Assembly (NCBI GenBank): GCA_947503005.1
Contig: CANNCA010000001.1
Span: forward strand, 310,001-374,000
Length of the DNA: 64,000 nt
Origin: an uncultured Flavobacteriaceae bacterium
Lineage (GTDB): Bacteria; Bacteroidota; Bacteroidia; Flavobacteriales; Flavobacteriaceae
Direction of reading: 5' to 3'
The number at the start of each line of letters is the position of its first letter. The stretch's first letter is position 1. The notes beneath the pieces are model-generated. The model worked only from the letters and a program-made list of their open reading frames with translations, was not told the DNA's origin and searched no databases. Below, piece by piece: positions 50,103 through 59,901 of this stretch. Position numbers and translations under genes: made by a program.

Positions 50103-53100
50103 ATGAATATCAAGTCTATTCTTCGTGTCGCAATCTTAGTCTTATTACTAACAGGATGTAAAACAAAACAAGATAAACCTACGCCCGCGGAAGAATTTGA
50201 AAACCTAAATAAGTTTCAGGAATACATTACCGAAGTTTCCCACGGAATAATCTCAGCGCAAAGCGATGTTCGCGTAGTTCTAAATACACCTATTGAATCT
50301 TGGAATAACGGTGATGAATTGGATTCCGATTTATTGGAGGTTTATCCAAGCACCAAAGGTAAAGTAGTCGCTTTAGATACTAGAACTATAGCTTTCGTAC
50401 CTGAAAACGGCTTTAAACAAGATACTCAATACACTTTCGAACTAGCCTTGTCTGAAATTATTAAAGACCTTCCGAAAGATTTAAAAACGATGACTTTCAG
50501 AGTCAAAACCCTGCAACAACAATTCAATGTGTATACCGAGGCCATACAGTCATATTCTAAAGAACTGCAGTACATCCCCGGACAAATTCGAGCGTCTGAT
50601 TTGTTATCCCTAGAAACTGTTAAGAAGCTAATTTCAGTTACACACAAAGGAAAAACGGTAAAAGTAAAGTTTGATGATACCGTCACAAAAGGAACACAAT
50701 TCCAGTTCAAAATAGATAGTATTCAACGCTTTGAAGAGGATTCGGAATTGGAAATATCTTGGAATGGACAAAAATTCGATATCGAAAGTGAAGGAAAAAA
50801 CGTTTTAAATATTCCAGGCAAAAATAATTTTACAGTCTTAGATGCCACAGTGGAAACAGCTAACGGACAAGTCGTTTTAATCAATTTCTCCGATCCGCTA
50901 AAAAAAGGACAAAACTTAAAAGGTTTGGTGGTTTTGGAAGGAAGCACCAAACCTAAATATAAGGTGGAGGGTAATACACTAAAACTTTATCCTTCAGAAG
51001 AATTAAAAGGTACCGCAATGCTCGAAGTATTGCAGGGGATTCAGAGTGAAGATGGTTATAAATTGAAAAACAAGTATGACCAACGTGTAGCTTTTGAGCA
51101 GTTGAAACCTGAAGTTCGGTTACTTTCTAACGGAACCATTTTGCCCTCCTCCAACAATTTAAAAATCAATTTCGAGGCGGTTAATCTGAAAGCTATTGAT
51201 GTTTCGGTTTTTAAAATCTATCAAAACAACATTCTACAATTTTTACAGAGTAATAATATCAATGGCCAATCAAACTTGCGAAGTGTGGCCAGACCAATTG
51301 CACGCAAAAAAATAGAACTCCAAAGTAATGTCTCAAATACCAATGGGAAATGGGCTGCACATGCGATTGATTTAAGCGCTTTGATTTCTCCGGAAGTAGG
51401 CGCAATGTATCGCGTAGAATTGAATTATCGACCTAATTACAGTTCCTATAAGTGCGATAGCAATAATTTCGACCCTGTTAAGGAGGATGGTGAAAACTTT
51501 GACGAAGAACAAGAAGACAGCTCTTGGGATGGCATCGAGAACTACTATGACGAATACGGTTATTACGATTATAACTGGAACGAACGTGAAAACCCCTGTG
51601 ATAAATCATACTATTATGACAAGAAAATAGGAATGAACATCTTGGCGACCGATATCGGCGTCACAGTAAAAAGAGGACTTAATAAAAGCTATTTTATTGC
51701 CGTAAACGATATATTGAATACAAACCCAATTGCAGGTGCTAAGGTCACTTTTTACAATTTTCAACAACAGCCCATAGGCAACATAACAACTGATGCCGAT
51801 GGTACTGCGATTTTCGATGCAGAAAAGTTGGCTTTCTTCGCGGTGGCAGAAACTAGGGGCCAAAAAAACTATGTGAAGTTAAATGATGGCAACGCCTTGT
51901 CATTAAGTAAGTTCAATGTTTCTGGAACCAAATTACAAAAAGGTATCAAAGGCTTTATTTTTGGAGAACGCGGTGTATGGCGACCCGGTGACAACATCTT
52001 CTTGTCGTTCATGTTGAATGATAATGCCAACAAACTTCCGGCGAACCATCCGGTAAAGTTAGAGCTGATGGATCCTTATAATAAAGTGGTACATCGGGAA
52101 GTTTCTAAAAACGGACTCAATAATTTCTTCCACTTTGATGTAAAGACCGATGAAAATTCTCCAACTGGAAATTGGTTGGCCAAAGTTTCGGTTGGGGGGG
52201 CGTCCTTCACAAAAACATTGAAAATTGAGACCATCAAACCCAACCGTTTAAAAATCAAAACGGAATTTGATGCAGAAGTGCTCAACGGTTCCAAACCCAT
52301 TACTGGTGATATGGAGGTAAAATGGTTGCACGGCGCAATCGCTAAAAACCTAAAGGCAGATATCACGGCAAAATTTAATCCGAGTACAACGAAATTCGAG
52401 AAATTCCCCGGATATATTTTTGACGACCCTACACGAAGTTTTTCAGTGGAAGACCAAGTGGTTTTCGATGGTAAGATAGATGGCGAAGGGAAAGCAAAAT
52501 TCAATCTAAACCCACAACTAAGTAGTAAAGCACCAGGAATGCTCAAAGCTGCATTTATCACAAAAGTATATGAAAACGGAGGTGATTTCAGTACTGATGT
52601 ATTTACAAAACAATATTCGCCATATAATACCTATATAGGTTTGAACGCTCCAAAGGGAGACAAACGCAGAGGGATGTTGTTAACCGATGTCAAACACAAA
52701 TTCGAAGTTGTTTCCGTGGATGAAAAAGGAAAAGCAAAAGCCGCTGAGAATTTAAAAGTAACCGTCTACAAAGTAAGTTGGAGATGGTGGTGGGATACTT
52801 CTTCCGATAACTTATCCACTTATAGCAGTGGTCAATACCGTGAAATGCTTTTTGAGAAAACGGTAAATACAGGCGCGAATGGAAAAGCAACTTTTGATTT
52901 TGAATTAAAATATCCGGATTGGGGAAGATACTTGGTCCGCGTGGAAGATCCAAACGGGGGTCATGCTACCGGAAAAACAATTTATATCGATTGGCCGGGT
53001 TGGGCAGGAAAGTCTAGAAAAGGAGACCCTTCAGCAGCGACGATGTTGGTTTTTTCAACAGATAAAGAAACCTATAATGTTGGTGAAACTGCAACGGTAA

Positions 53101-55628
53101 GTTTCCCAAGTTCTTTTGGCGGTCGGGCTTTGGTCACTGTTGAAAGCGGTAGTGAAGTATTAGAATCCATGTGGGTAGAGACTGTTGAAGGGGAGACCAA
53201 ATTCAAGATTCCGATAACGGAACTGTACACGCCAAACGTTTTCATCAATATCGCATCATTACAACCACATGCGACTACTAAAAATGATTCGCCGATTCGT
53301 ATGTACGGCGTAACCGGTATATCGGTAGAAAACAAGGAAACTAAATTGGAACCTGTTATCAAGATGCCTGATGTTTTGCGACCCGAGGAAACCATTACAG
53401 TAAAAGTGAGTGAAGAGAATAAAAAAGCAATGACCTATAGTATTGCGATTGTCGATGAAGGCTTATTGGATTTAACACGTTTTAAAACACCTAATCCATG
53501 GAATACGTTTTATGCAAAAGAAGCGCTAGGAGTAAAAACTTGGGATGTATACGATGATGTCATCGGCGCTTTCGGCGGAAAATTAGACCAAGTATTCGCC
53601 ATCGGAGGTGATGGGGAATTAGCGGGAGCAAAAAATAAAAAAGCGAATCGTTTTGAACCGATGGTGGTGCATTTAGGCCCGTTTAGTTTGAAGGATGGAG
53701 AGACCAAATCCCATGAAATCAAGATTCCGAAATACGTAGGCTCGGTTCGTACTATGGTTGTTGCGGGTGATAATTCAAAAGAAGCATACGGACAAGCGGA
53801 AAAAGCTACTCCTGTTCGAAAGCCTTTGATGATATTGGCTTCCTTACCACGGAAAATCACGCCTGGCGAAAAAGTGACGCTTCCGGTTACAGTCTTTGCC
53901 ATGGAAAAGAAAGTGAAAAATGTAACCTTGAAAATCAAGCAAGACAAAGCATTTACAGTCGAAGGAGAACAAACCCAAAAACTGAGTTTTTCACAGCCTG
54001 ATGAAAAGATGGCCTACTTTCAATTGAATGTTTCCGATTTCTCGGGAATTGGAAAAGTAGTAGTGGAGGCTTCCGGTGGCGGTGAAAAAGCATCTTTTGA
54101 GATTCCGATTGATGTTGTAAACCCGAATCCGATAACTACGGAAACTACAGAGGTAGTTTTGGAGCCGAATTCGAGCCAAACCATCAATTTGGAAACCTTT
54201 GGAATAGTAGGAACCAACGCTGCGGAAATCGAATTTTCGACTTTGCCTCCCATGAATTTCAATGGGCGAATGAAATATCTGATTCGCTATCCGCATGGTT
54301 GTGTGGAGCAAACTACTTCGGGAGCTTTTCCACAATTGTTTTTGAGTGATATTTTCGATATACCATCCGACAAGAAAAAACGTATTCAACAGAACATTGA
54401 AAGAGGAATCAAGCGTCTGGGCAGCTATCAAAGACCAGGTGGTGGATTTTCGTATTGGCCAGGTCAAAACTATACGAATGATTGGGGAACTACCTATGCC
54501 GGTCATTTCTTGTTAGAAGCTGAAAAGAGAGGTTATGTTTTACCTATCGGATTCAAATCAAGTTGGGTGAAATATCAACAAGGTATAGCCAAGCAATGGC
54601 GTGCTGGTCAAAATTCTGACTTGGCGCAAGCATATCGATTATATACGCTGGCACTTTCTGGAAATGCCGATGTTGCAAGTATGAACCGTTTGCGTGAAAG
54701 CACAGGAGTTTCCAATGAAGCAAAGTTTCGTTTGGCGGCGGCCTACGCAGCAATCGGTCAATCTGATGTAGCCAAAAAGATCTTAAGTGGTGCCCGATTG
54801 AACGTTGAGAACAATAAGTATCATTATTATACCTATGGTTCTTCCGATAGAAATAGGGCCATGGCTTTGGAAACCTATGTCTTGATGAAGGATAAGACCA
54901 AAGCCCAAGATTTAGCCAAAGTGATTGCTAAAAACCTTTCGGACAAACGTTATATGAGTACGCAGAGTACATCATACAGTTTGTTGGCCATGGCGAAATT
55001 CGCTGATTTAATCGGTGGAAAAGGAATAAAAGCGAGTGTTGCTGTAAATGGTAAATCTGAAAATGTAAATTCTGAAAAAACGCTGGCAAGTCGTCCTTTG
55101 GAAATCAAAAAAGGCAGTAACAACATTACCTTAAAAAACAATGAAGGCAATACTGTTTATGTGAATATTGTGAATAGTGGAATACTTCCGGTGGGAGAAG
55201 AGAAAACCATGCAGAAAAACCTTTCTACCCAAATAGTTTTTAAAGGTAGAAATGGCTCAAAAATAGACCCATCAACCATCACTCAAGGAACGGATTTTGT
55301 GGCCGAGGTGACCTTGACGAATACCACTTCGAACAATTTAAAAGATATGGCCTTAACAGAAATCTTCCCAAGCGGTTGGGAAATTGTAAATACCCGTTTT
55401 ACCGATTTCGGAAGTTTCGCGGAAAATCATGTCACCCATACCGATTTGCGTGATGACCGCGCGAATTTCTATTTCGATATGAACCGCAATGAAACGAAGA
55501 CGTTTAGAATTCTCTTGAATGCTTCGTATTTAGGCAGGTACTATTTGCCGGGAGTTCAGGCCGAAGCGATGTATGATAACGATTATGTAGTACGTACTAG
55601 CGGACAATGGGTTGAGGTGGTGCAGTAG
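50103..55628 (+). CDS. Bacterial alpha-2-macroglobulin lipoprotein
   Basis: An 1841-residue envelope lipoprotein (YfhM/ECAM type). The signal ends in LLTGC with C19 as the lipidated residue. A series of macroglobulin beta domains follows, then a bait region, and the thioester motif CVEQ (C1400-Q1403, in PHGCVEQTTSG). The alpha-alpha toroid comes after, with RPGGGFSYWPG and a C-terminal receptor-like domain. The intact Cys-x-Glu-Gln indicates a working covalent trap for proteases. An acidic Asp/Glu/Tyr-rich stretch lies near residues 455-505. The usual partner pbpC is 5.5 kb downstream on the same strand. Confidence 0.93.
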   Translation: MNIKSILRVAILVLLLTGCKTKQDKPTPAEEFENLNKFQEYITEVSHGIISAQSDVRVVLNTPIESWNNGDELDSDLLEVYPSTKGKVVALDTRTIAFVPENGFKQDTQYTFELALSEIIKDLPKDLKTMTFRVKTLQQQFNVYTEAIQSYSKELQYIPGQIRASDLLSLETVKKLISVTHKGKTVKVKFDDTVTKGTQFQFKIDSIQRFEEDSELEISWNGQKFDIESEGKNVLNIPGKNNFTVLDATVETANGQVVLINFSDPLKKGQNLKGLVVLEGSTKPKYKVEGNTLKLYPSEELKGTAMLEVLQGIQSEDGYKLKNKYDQRVAFEQLKPEVRLLSNGTILPSSNNLKINFEAVNLKAIDVSVFKIYQNNILQFLQSNNINGQSNLRSVARPIARKKIELQSNVSNTNGKWAAHAIDLSALISPEVGAMYRVELNYRPNYSSYKCDSNNFDPVKEDGENFDEEQEDSSWDGIENYYDEYGYYDYNWNERENPCDKSYYYDKKIGMNILATDIGVTVKRGLNKSYFIAVNDILNTNPIAGAKVTFYNFQQQPIGNITTDADGTAIFDAEKLAFFAVAETRGQKNYVKLNDGNALSLSKFNVSGTKLQKGIKGFIFGERGVWRPGDNIFLSFMLNDNANKLPANHPVKLELMDPYNKVVHREVSKNGLNNFFHFDVKTDENSPTGNWLAKVSVGGASFTKTLKIETIKPNRLKIKTEFDAEVLNGSKPITGDMEVKWLHGAIAKNLKADITAKFNPSTTKFEKFPGYIFDDPTRSFSVEDQVVFDGKIDGEGKAKFNLNPQLSSKAPGMLKAAFITKVYENGGDFSTDVFTKQYSPYNTYIGLNAPKGDKRRGMLLTDVKHKFEVVSVDEKGKAKAAENLKVTVYKVSWRWWWDTSSDNLSTYSSGQYREMLFEKTVNTGANGKATFDFELKYPDWGRYLVRVEDPNGGHATGKTIYIDWPGWAGKSRKGDPSAATMLVFSTDKETYNVGETATVSFPSSFGGRALVTVESGSEVLESMWVETVEGETKFKIPITELYTPNVFINIASLQPHATTKNDSPIRMYGVTGISVENKETKLEPVIKMPDVLRPEETITVKVSEENKKAMTYSIAIVDEGLLDLTRFKTPNPWNTFYAKEALGVKTWDVYDDVIGAFGGKLDQVFAIGGDGELAGAKNKKANRFEPMVVHLGPFSLKDGETKSHEIKIPKYVGSVRTMVVAGDNSKEAYGQAEKATPVRKPLMILASLPRKITPGEKVTLPVTVFAMEKKVKNVTLKIKQDKAFTVEGEQTQKLSFSQPDEKMAYFQLNVSDFSGIGKVVVEASGGGEKASFEIPIDVVNPNPITTETTEVVLEPNSSQTINLETFGIVGTNAAEIEFSTLPPMNFNGRMKYLIRYPHGCVEQTTSGAFPQLFLSDIFDIPSDKKKRIQQNIERGIKRLGSYQRPGGGFSYWPGQNYTNDWGTTYAGHFLLEAEKRGYVLPIGFKSSWVKYQQGIAKQWRAGQNSDLAQAYRLYTLALSGNADVASMNRLRESTGVSNEAKFRLAAAYAAIGQSDVAKKILSGARLNVENNKYHYYTYGSSDRNRAMALETYVLMKDKTKAQDLAKVIAKNLSDKRYMSTQSTSYSLLAMAKFADLIGGKGIKASVAVNGKSENVNSEKTLASRPLEIKKGSNNITLKNNEGNTVYVNIVNSGILPVGEEKTMQKNLSTQIVFKGRNGSKIDPSTITQGTDFVAEVTLTNTTSNNLKDMALTEIFPSGWEIVNTRFTDFGSFAENHVTHTDLRDDRANFYFDMNRNETKTFRILLNASYLGRYYLPGVQAEAMYDNDYVVRTSGQWVEVVQ

Positions 55629-55666
55629 AAGCTGGTAACATAAGTACAATGAATTAATCACTAGTT

Positions 55667-56800
55667 TTAAAGTAATCCTACCACCAAAAACCCTAAATAT
55701 GTTCCAAGGGCATTCCCCAATGTTCCTACTAAAATAGCTGGTAGTACTAATTCATTCCGGTTCAATGATTCCGCGATGGCAATAGCGCTAGTGCTGCCTC
55801 CGACGTTAGCTTGACTAGCAATGGCGACAATATCCCAATCACGAAACGTTAAACCGCCAATGCCGATAATCAATATTCCGTGGAATAAAACAGCCAGAGC
55901 CGTAAATAGTAGAAGTGTCAGCCCTGTAGTCTGTAGCTCCAGAACTGCTTCTATTTCGCAATACGCCCCTATAACCGCTAAAAATAGATACAGGCAATAA
56001 ATACCCAAGCTTCGGCTGCCACCAAGCTTTGCAATAAACGGAATCTGCGCCAAGAGAATTCCTATTGTAGAAAGCGTTAGAATAAAAGGAATTTGAGGTA
56101 ACACTTGTTTTATCAATTCTGAAACATAGAAGGCTGCTGCTCCTAAAAAAAATAGCCATAGCATGGATTCCAATGTCAGAGCGTCAACTTCTTCAGGGGT
56201 ATCTGATTGTGATTTAGCATGTATTTTTTTGTCTTTCCAAAGTGGACGCATAAGCGCAGGAATCGCCAAGGTCACGATAATCCAAATTGTGGTCACTACA
56301 TTGTCAACGGCAATGGTTCCTGCATAAAGCGCACCTTCTTTTTGAAAACCATACTCTAAAGCTATAGCGTTGAAGTTTACGCTTCCTCCAGTATAAGTAC
56401 CTGTGAGCATTCCTGCAATAATATCCGCTTTGTCACCCAAAACATCCTGAGGCGAAACGATGAACCAGGAACCTAAAATGCCTAAAACAGTGGCCAGGGA
56501 TCCTATCAAAAATAAAATGATCATTGGGGCACCAGCTTTTTTGAGCGATTGCAGATTGATTTCCAATAATAAATAGAAGATACCAATGGATGCCAAATAT
56601 TTAAAAATGCCTTCATATAGAGGAATCGAATTTGATGCCGAAGGAATCAGTTTCAGGTTTGCGAGTACCGCAGTAAAAATGATTACCATTAGAGCAGCAC
56701 TCAATTTACCACCTAATTTGGTTTTTGCAGCCTGCATGGAAAGGAGTACCATCAAACACAACACAGCTAGAACGTAAATTGGGTTTTCAATAAAGGTCAT
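55667..56800 (-). CDS. DUF819-family membrane protein (YjcL-like)
   Basis: A 377-residue multi-span membrane protein from the ATG at 56800; the open frame extends 14 codons further but starts with a basic, non-membrane stretch. About 11 hydrophobic segments are visible. Characteristic segments are GMLTGTYTGGSVNFNAIALEYG and ASQANVGGSTSAIAIAESL. Function is not established; members look like carboxylate or amino acid permeases. The divergent neighbours degrade hydroxyproline, so import of such a compound is a reasonable guess. Confidence 0.75.
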   Translation of the reverse strand: MTFIENPIYVLAVLCLMVLLSMQAAKTKLGGKLSAALMVIIFTAVLANLKLIPSASNSIPLYEGIFKYLASIGIFYLLLEINLQSLKKAGAPMIILFLIGSLATVLGILGSWFIVSPQDVLGDKADIIAGMLTGTYTGGSVNFNAIALEYGFQKEGALYAGTIAVDNVVTTIWIIVTLAIPALMRPLWKDKKIHAKSQSDTPEEVDALTLESMLWLFFLGAAAFYVSELIKQVLPQIPFILTLSTIGILLAQIPFIAKLGGSRSLGIYCLYLFLAVIGAYCEIEAVLELQTTGLTLLLFTALAVLFHGILIIGIGGLTFRDWDIVAIASQANVGGSTSAIAIAESLNRNELVLPAILVGTLGNALGTYLGFLVVGLL

Positions 56801-56849
56801 GGTTAAATATAGTGAATAACCTCGGGGCAGGCGTCGGAGCATTTTAAAT

Positions 56850-56862
56850 CTCGATTATCGAG
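56850..56862. promoter_or_regulatory. Palindrome between the divergent DUF819 and hydroxyproline genes
   Basis: CTCGAT/ATCGAG with one central T, midway between the two start codons (56800 and 56903). It is placed well for a shared operator. Confidence 0.4.
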
Positions 56863-56902
56863 TAAATGATTTCACCTTTGATATTTTCCATATTTTTAGA
56901 AC

Positions 56903-57859
56903 ATGGATGATATAGTTCATATTTCAAGTGATTTTATTGAAGCTAATTCAAATTTTTCTGAGCTTATTTCTGTGATTAAAACTGGATTTGCTTCAGGGGA
57001 TATCATTATTCCCCAACGACATCATCATGATTTTCCAAATCCTGAAACTGGTGCGGAGACAACCTTACTTTTAATGCCAGCCTGGCATCCCGGACAAATT
57101 TCAGGCGTTAAAATGGTAACGATAAGTCCTGAAAATTCTCGATTTGACCTGCCCGCAGTGCAAGGCAGTTACATTTTAATGGACGCGGTTACTGGAAAAG
57201 TCCGCGCTATATTGGAGGCAAAAAGTCTAACAACGAAACGCACAGCAGCAACCTCGGCTCTGGCATCTCTATATCTTTCAAAGAAATCGGCTTCGTCTTT
57301 ATTGATGATAGGCACGGGAGCACTTTCTGCCAATTTGATTCGAGCACATGCGAGTGTTCGTCCGATTATAAATGTGTATGTCTGGGGAAGGAACTTCCAA
57401 AAGGCGAAATCAATTTGCGATAGATTGAAAAATGAGAAATTCATTTGCCAACCAGTGGAAAAGGTTTCCGATAAAATTTCAGAAGTTGATATAGTTTCTT
57501 GCGCAACACTTTCGAAAACACCATTGGTTCTGGGAAGGAATTTAAAACCCGGGCAACATATTGATTTGGTCGGAGCGTACCGAAAAGATATGCGAGAAGC
57601 GAATGACGAGGTCATAACAAGAGCTTCAGTTTTTTTGGACACTTTTGACGGACTACAAGAAAGCGGCGATATATGTACTCCACTACAAACAGGAGTTCTA
57701 AAAGAAAATGAAATCAAAGGAGATTTGTTCTCCCTTTGTTCGGAAAAAGCAAGTGGAAGAAACACAGACGAAGAAATTACCGTTTTCAAATCCGTAGGTC
57801 ATGCCCTCGAAGATTTAGTGGCCGCATCTTATTATTTCAACAAATTCAAAAATGAGTAG
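56903..57859 (+). CDS. Ornithine cyclodeaminase-family protein, probable pyrroline-2-carboxylate reductase
   Basis: A 318-residue mu-crystallin/OCD family protein. The Rossmann region has LMIGTGALSANLIRAHASVRP and VWGRNFQKAKSI. The RTAATSALASLYL segment and DLVGAYRKDMREAND are family hallmarks. Its stop lies inside the next gene, a trans-3-hydroxyproline dehydratase. Dehydratases of this type make delta-1-pyrroline-2-carboxylate, and OCD-like reductases turn it into L-proline with NAD(P)H. I therefore prefer that role to ornithine cyclodeamination. Confidence 0.78.
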   Translation: MDDIVHISSDFIEANSNFSELISVIKTGFASGDIIIPQRHHHDFPNPETGAETTLLLMPAWHPGQISGVKMVTISPENSRFDLPAVQGSYILMDAVTGKVRAILEAKSLTTKRTAATSALASLYLSKKSASSLLMIGTGALSANLIRAHASVRPIINVYVWGRNFQKAKSICDRLKNEKFICQPVEKVSDKISEVDIVSCATLSKTPLVLGRNLKPGQHIDLVGAYRKDMREANDEVITRASVFLDTFDGLQESGDICTPLQTGVLKENEIKGDLFSLCSEKASGRNTDEEITVFKSVGHALEDLVAASYYFNKFKNE

Positions 57860-58916
57860 TACATACCAAAATATACTAAAGAAAACCACCTTTGATCCTC
57901 CAAAAGACTGGTTGCAGATCAAGACTGTCGATATGCATACTGGTGGAGAGCCCTTGCGTGTCATTGTTTCAGGTTTCCCCGAATTGAAAGGAAACTCTGT
58001 TTTGGAATACCGCAGATATTGTAAAGAGAACTTTGATTACCTAAGAACGGCCCTAATGTTCGAACCCAGAGGGCATGCAGATATGTATGGCTGTATTTTG
58101 GTTCCTCCCAATGATGGTGAGGGAGATTTTGGCATTCTTTTTTTGCATAATGAAGGGTATAGTACCATGTGCGGCCATGCGATTATCGCAATAGCGAAAT
58201 TAGCGGTTGAAATGAAATGGATTGATGTAAAAGAAGGCGATAATGTTTTAAAAATCGATGCGCCTTGCGGAAGGATTACCGCGTTTGCAAATGTAAAGAA
58301 TCAGAAGGTGGAAGGTGTCCGTTTTCATTGTGTCCCTAGTTTTGTGGTTGGATTAGACAGGAAAATTCAGGTGCCAGGAATAGGAAAGGTGACTTATGAT
58401 TTAGCCTACGGCGGAGCTTTTTATGCCTACGTGGATATGAACAAGAACAACTTTGACTTCGACTTGAGTATGGAATCATACCGTGAATTGATTCAAGCCG
58501 GCATGGAAATTAAACATGCCGTAATGAAAAACGATTCCGGAATTATTCATCCCTTAGAAAAGGATTTAAGTTTTCTCTACGGAACGATTTTCATAGGTGA
58601 TTCTGATTCAACTGGAATAGACAGCAGGAACATTTGCATTTTTGCTGAAAGTGAAGTTGATCGGTGCCCAACAGGATCAGGAGTTTCAGGAAGAATGGCA
58701 ATTCATAAAGCCAGAAACGAAATTAACTTTGGAGAAACAATGTCTATAGAAAGTATCACCAGTTCCGTTTTTAAAGGTTCCGTAGTCTCGGAAGTAGATT
58801 ATGGTACGTTTAAAGCGGTCATTCCTCAAGTGGAAGGAACTGCACACATTACAGGTATGCATACGTTTTGTATTGACCCTAAAGATCCGATGAAGAATGG
58901 GTTTATTTTAAGGTGA
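57852..58916 (+). CDS. Proline racemase-fold protein, probable trans-3-hydroxy-L-proline dehydratase
   Basis: A 354-residue member of the proline racemase family. The first catalytic cysteine is C107 (STMCGHAII). In racemases the second is a cysteine in DRSPCGTG, but here the sequence is DRCPTGSG with T274 at that position. That Cys-to-Thr change defines trans-3-hydroxy-L-proline dehydratase, which removes water to give delta-1-pyrroline-2-carboxylate. It overlaps the reductase gene by eight bases. Its stop overlaps the convergent CvpA gene by nine bases. Confidence 0.82.
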   Translation: MSSTYQNILKKTTFDPPKDWLQIKTVDMHTGGEPLRVIVSGFPELKGNSVLEYRRYCKENFDYLRTALMFEPRGHADMYGCILVPPNDGEGDFGILFLHNEGYSTMCGHAIIAIAKLAVEMKWIDVKEGDNVLKIDAPCGRITAFANVKNQKVEGVRFHCVPSFVVGLDRKIQVPGIGKVTYDLAYGGAFYAYVDMNKNNFDFDLSMESYRELIQAGMEIKHAVMKNDSGIIHPLEKDLSFLYGTIFIGDSDSTGIDSRNICIFAESEVDRCPTGSGVSGRMAIHKARNEINFGETMSIESITSSVFKGSVVSEVDYGTFKAVIPQVEGTAHITGMHTFCIDPKDPMKNGFILR

Positions 58917-59429
58917 TTCGTCTTCAGCTGAAGATTCGTCGTTTTTACTTCCCTTCAAAACCGCATTAAATACGAAAGCTCCGATTTCCTTTACTGGTTC
59001 ATATAGCACAGAGTTTTCAAAAGCTTCACTCTTGACAAGATCTACTGAAGAATTCACTCTTTCAAAAAATATCAGAATTGCACCTAAAATCACAGCAACT
59101 TTAAGAGCGCCGAAAATAGCCCCAGCAATCTTATTCAGAAGTCCGAGCATTGCGAAATCAGCTATTTTGGTTAAGAACTTTCCAGCCAAATGAACTACAA
59201 GAACAATAGCGATAAAGGTGATGATAAAAGCAGCAATATTGATATATCTTTCATCCCATTGCATGTTCTGATGTAGGTAATTGCCAGCGATATATGAAAA
59301 GTGTATAGCCCCAAAAATACCTGCAATTAAAGCAATTAAAGACGCAATTTCAACGAAGATGCCGTTTTTTAAACCCTTGTAAAGTCCATACCCTATTAAA
59401 AGCCCGAGAACGATATCTAAAAAACTCAT
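58908..59429 (-). CDS. CvpA-family membrane protein
   Basis: A 173-residue inner-membrane protein with four hydrophobic helices: MSFLDIVLGLLIGYGLYKGLKNG at the start is the family signature, then FVEIASLIALIAGIFGA and two more. A Ser/Glu/Asp-rich tail ends in SSAEDESP. CvpA proteins affect colicin V export and envelope integrity. A perfect -7 box on the minus strand (59446-59453) lies 17 bases before the ATG. Confidence 0.85.
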   Translation of the reverse strand: MSFLDIVLGLLIGYGLYKGLKNGIFVEIASLIALIAGIFGAIHFSYIAGNYLHQNMQWDERYINIAAFIITFIAIVLVVHLAGKFLTKIADFAMLGLLNKIAGAIFGALKVAVILGAILIFFERVNSSVDLVKSEAFENSVLYEPVKEIGAFVFNAVLKGSKNDESSAEDESP

Positions 59430-59445
59430 GAAAGAAGTGTTTCAA

Positions 59446-59453
59446 CAAATATA
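59446..59453 (-). promoter_or_regulatory. -7 box of the CvpA gene
   Basis: TATATTTG on the minus strand is a perfect TAnnTTTG. The gap to the ATG is short, giving a leader of about 10 bases. Confidence 0.55.
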
Positions 59454-59466
59454 GAACTTTGATTTG

Positions 59467-59474
59467 TACCTTTG
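59467..59474 (+). promoter_or_regulatory. -7 box of the gene at 59535
   Basis: TACCTTTG on the plus strand is a perfect TAnnTTTG, 60 bases before the ATG. It lies back to back with the CvpA -7 box. Confidence 0.55.
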
Positions 59475-59485
59475 AATAGTTGTCG

Positions 59486-59505
59486 GGTCGAGCGCAGTCG
59501 AGACC
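59486..59505. repeat. Dispersed intergenic hairpin repeat
   Basis: GGTCGAGCGCAGTCGAGACC is an imperfect palindrome. I recall near-identical words scattered through intergenic regions of Flavobacteriia; that is from memory and unchecked here. It lies in the predicted 5' leader of the 59535 gene. Confidence 0.55.
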
Positions 59506-59534
59506 TTAAATTATAATCTTGAATCTTAATAAAC

Positions 59535-59891
59535 ATGTCAAGAGACACTCAATTGAAAGAAAGATGGGAGAACTTGGTCGAAAGACTATCCACCCAATTT
59601 GCCGATGGAGACCCACTTGAAATAGATGCCATTATTTATTTGGTAGGTATTCAAGAATTGGGTCAATACCACCGAAAATACAAGAAAGATGATAAGTTAG
59701 ATCTGATGCATATCGCCATTTGCCGTTTGTTGGAACCCTATGGATACTATGAATTTTCTCATTTTGATGATGATTCATGGCCGCACTATACGATCAAGGA
59801 AAATTTGCCGCCTTTAAAAGCAGGCGAGCAATCTGTTTTAATGAAGGAGGCGATTGTTGGGTATTTTTTAGATAAGAAGTATATCGTTTAG
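59535..59891 (+). CDS. Conserved-looking small protein, unknown
   Basis: A 118-residue soluble acidic protein. It is probably all helical at the start (RDTQLKERWENLVERLSTQFADG), with a LVGIQELGQYHRKYKKDDKLDLMHIAICRLLEPYGYYEF core and many aromatic residues. No domain recognised. Its own -7 box is upstream, and the monooxygenase-like gene follows after ten bases, so the two are likely co-transcribed. Confidence 0.65.
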   Translation: MSRDTQLKERWENLVERLSTQFADGDPLEIDAIIYLVGIQELGQYHRKYKKDDKLDLMHIAICRLLEPYGYYEFSHFDDDSWPHYTIKENLPPLKAGEQSVLMKEAIVGYFLDKKYIV

Positions 59892-59901
59892 AAAATTAAC
59901 A

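Noticed and set aside
57852-58916. Proline racemase or 4-hydroxyproline epimerase
   Set aside because: The second catalytic cysteine is replaced by threonine, which fits the dehydratase.
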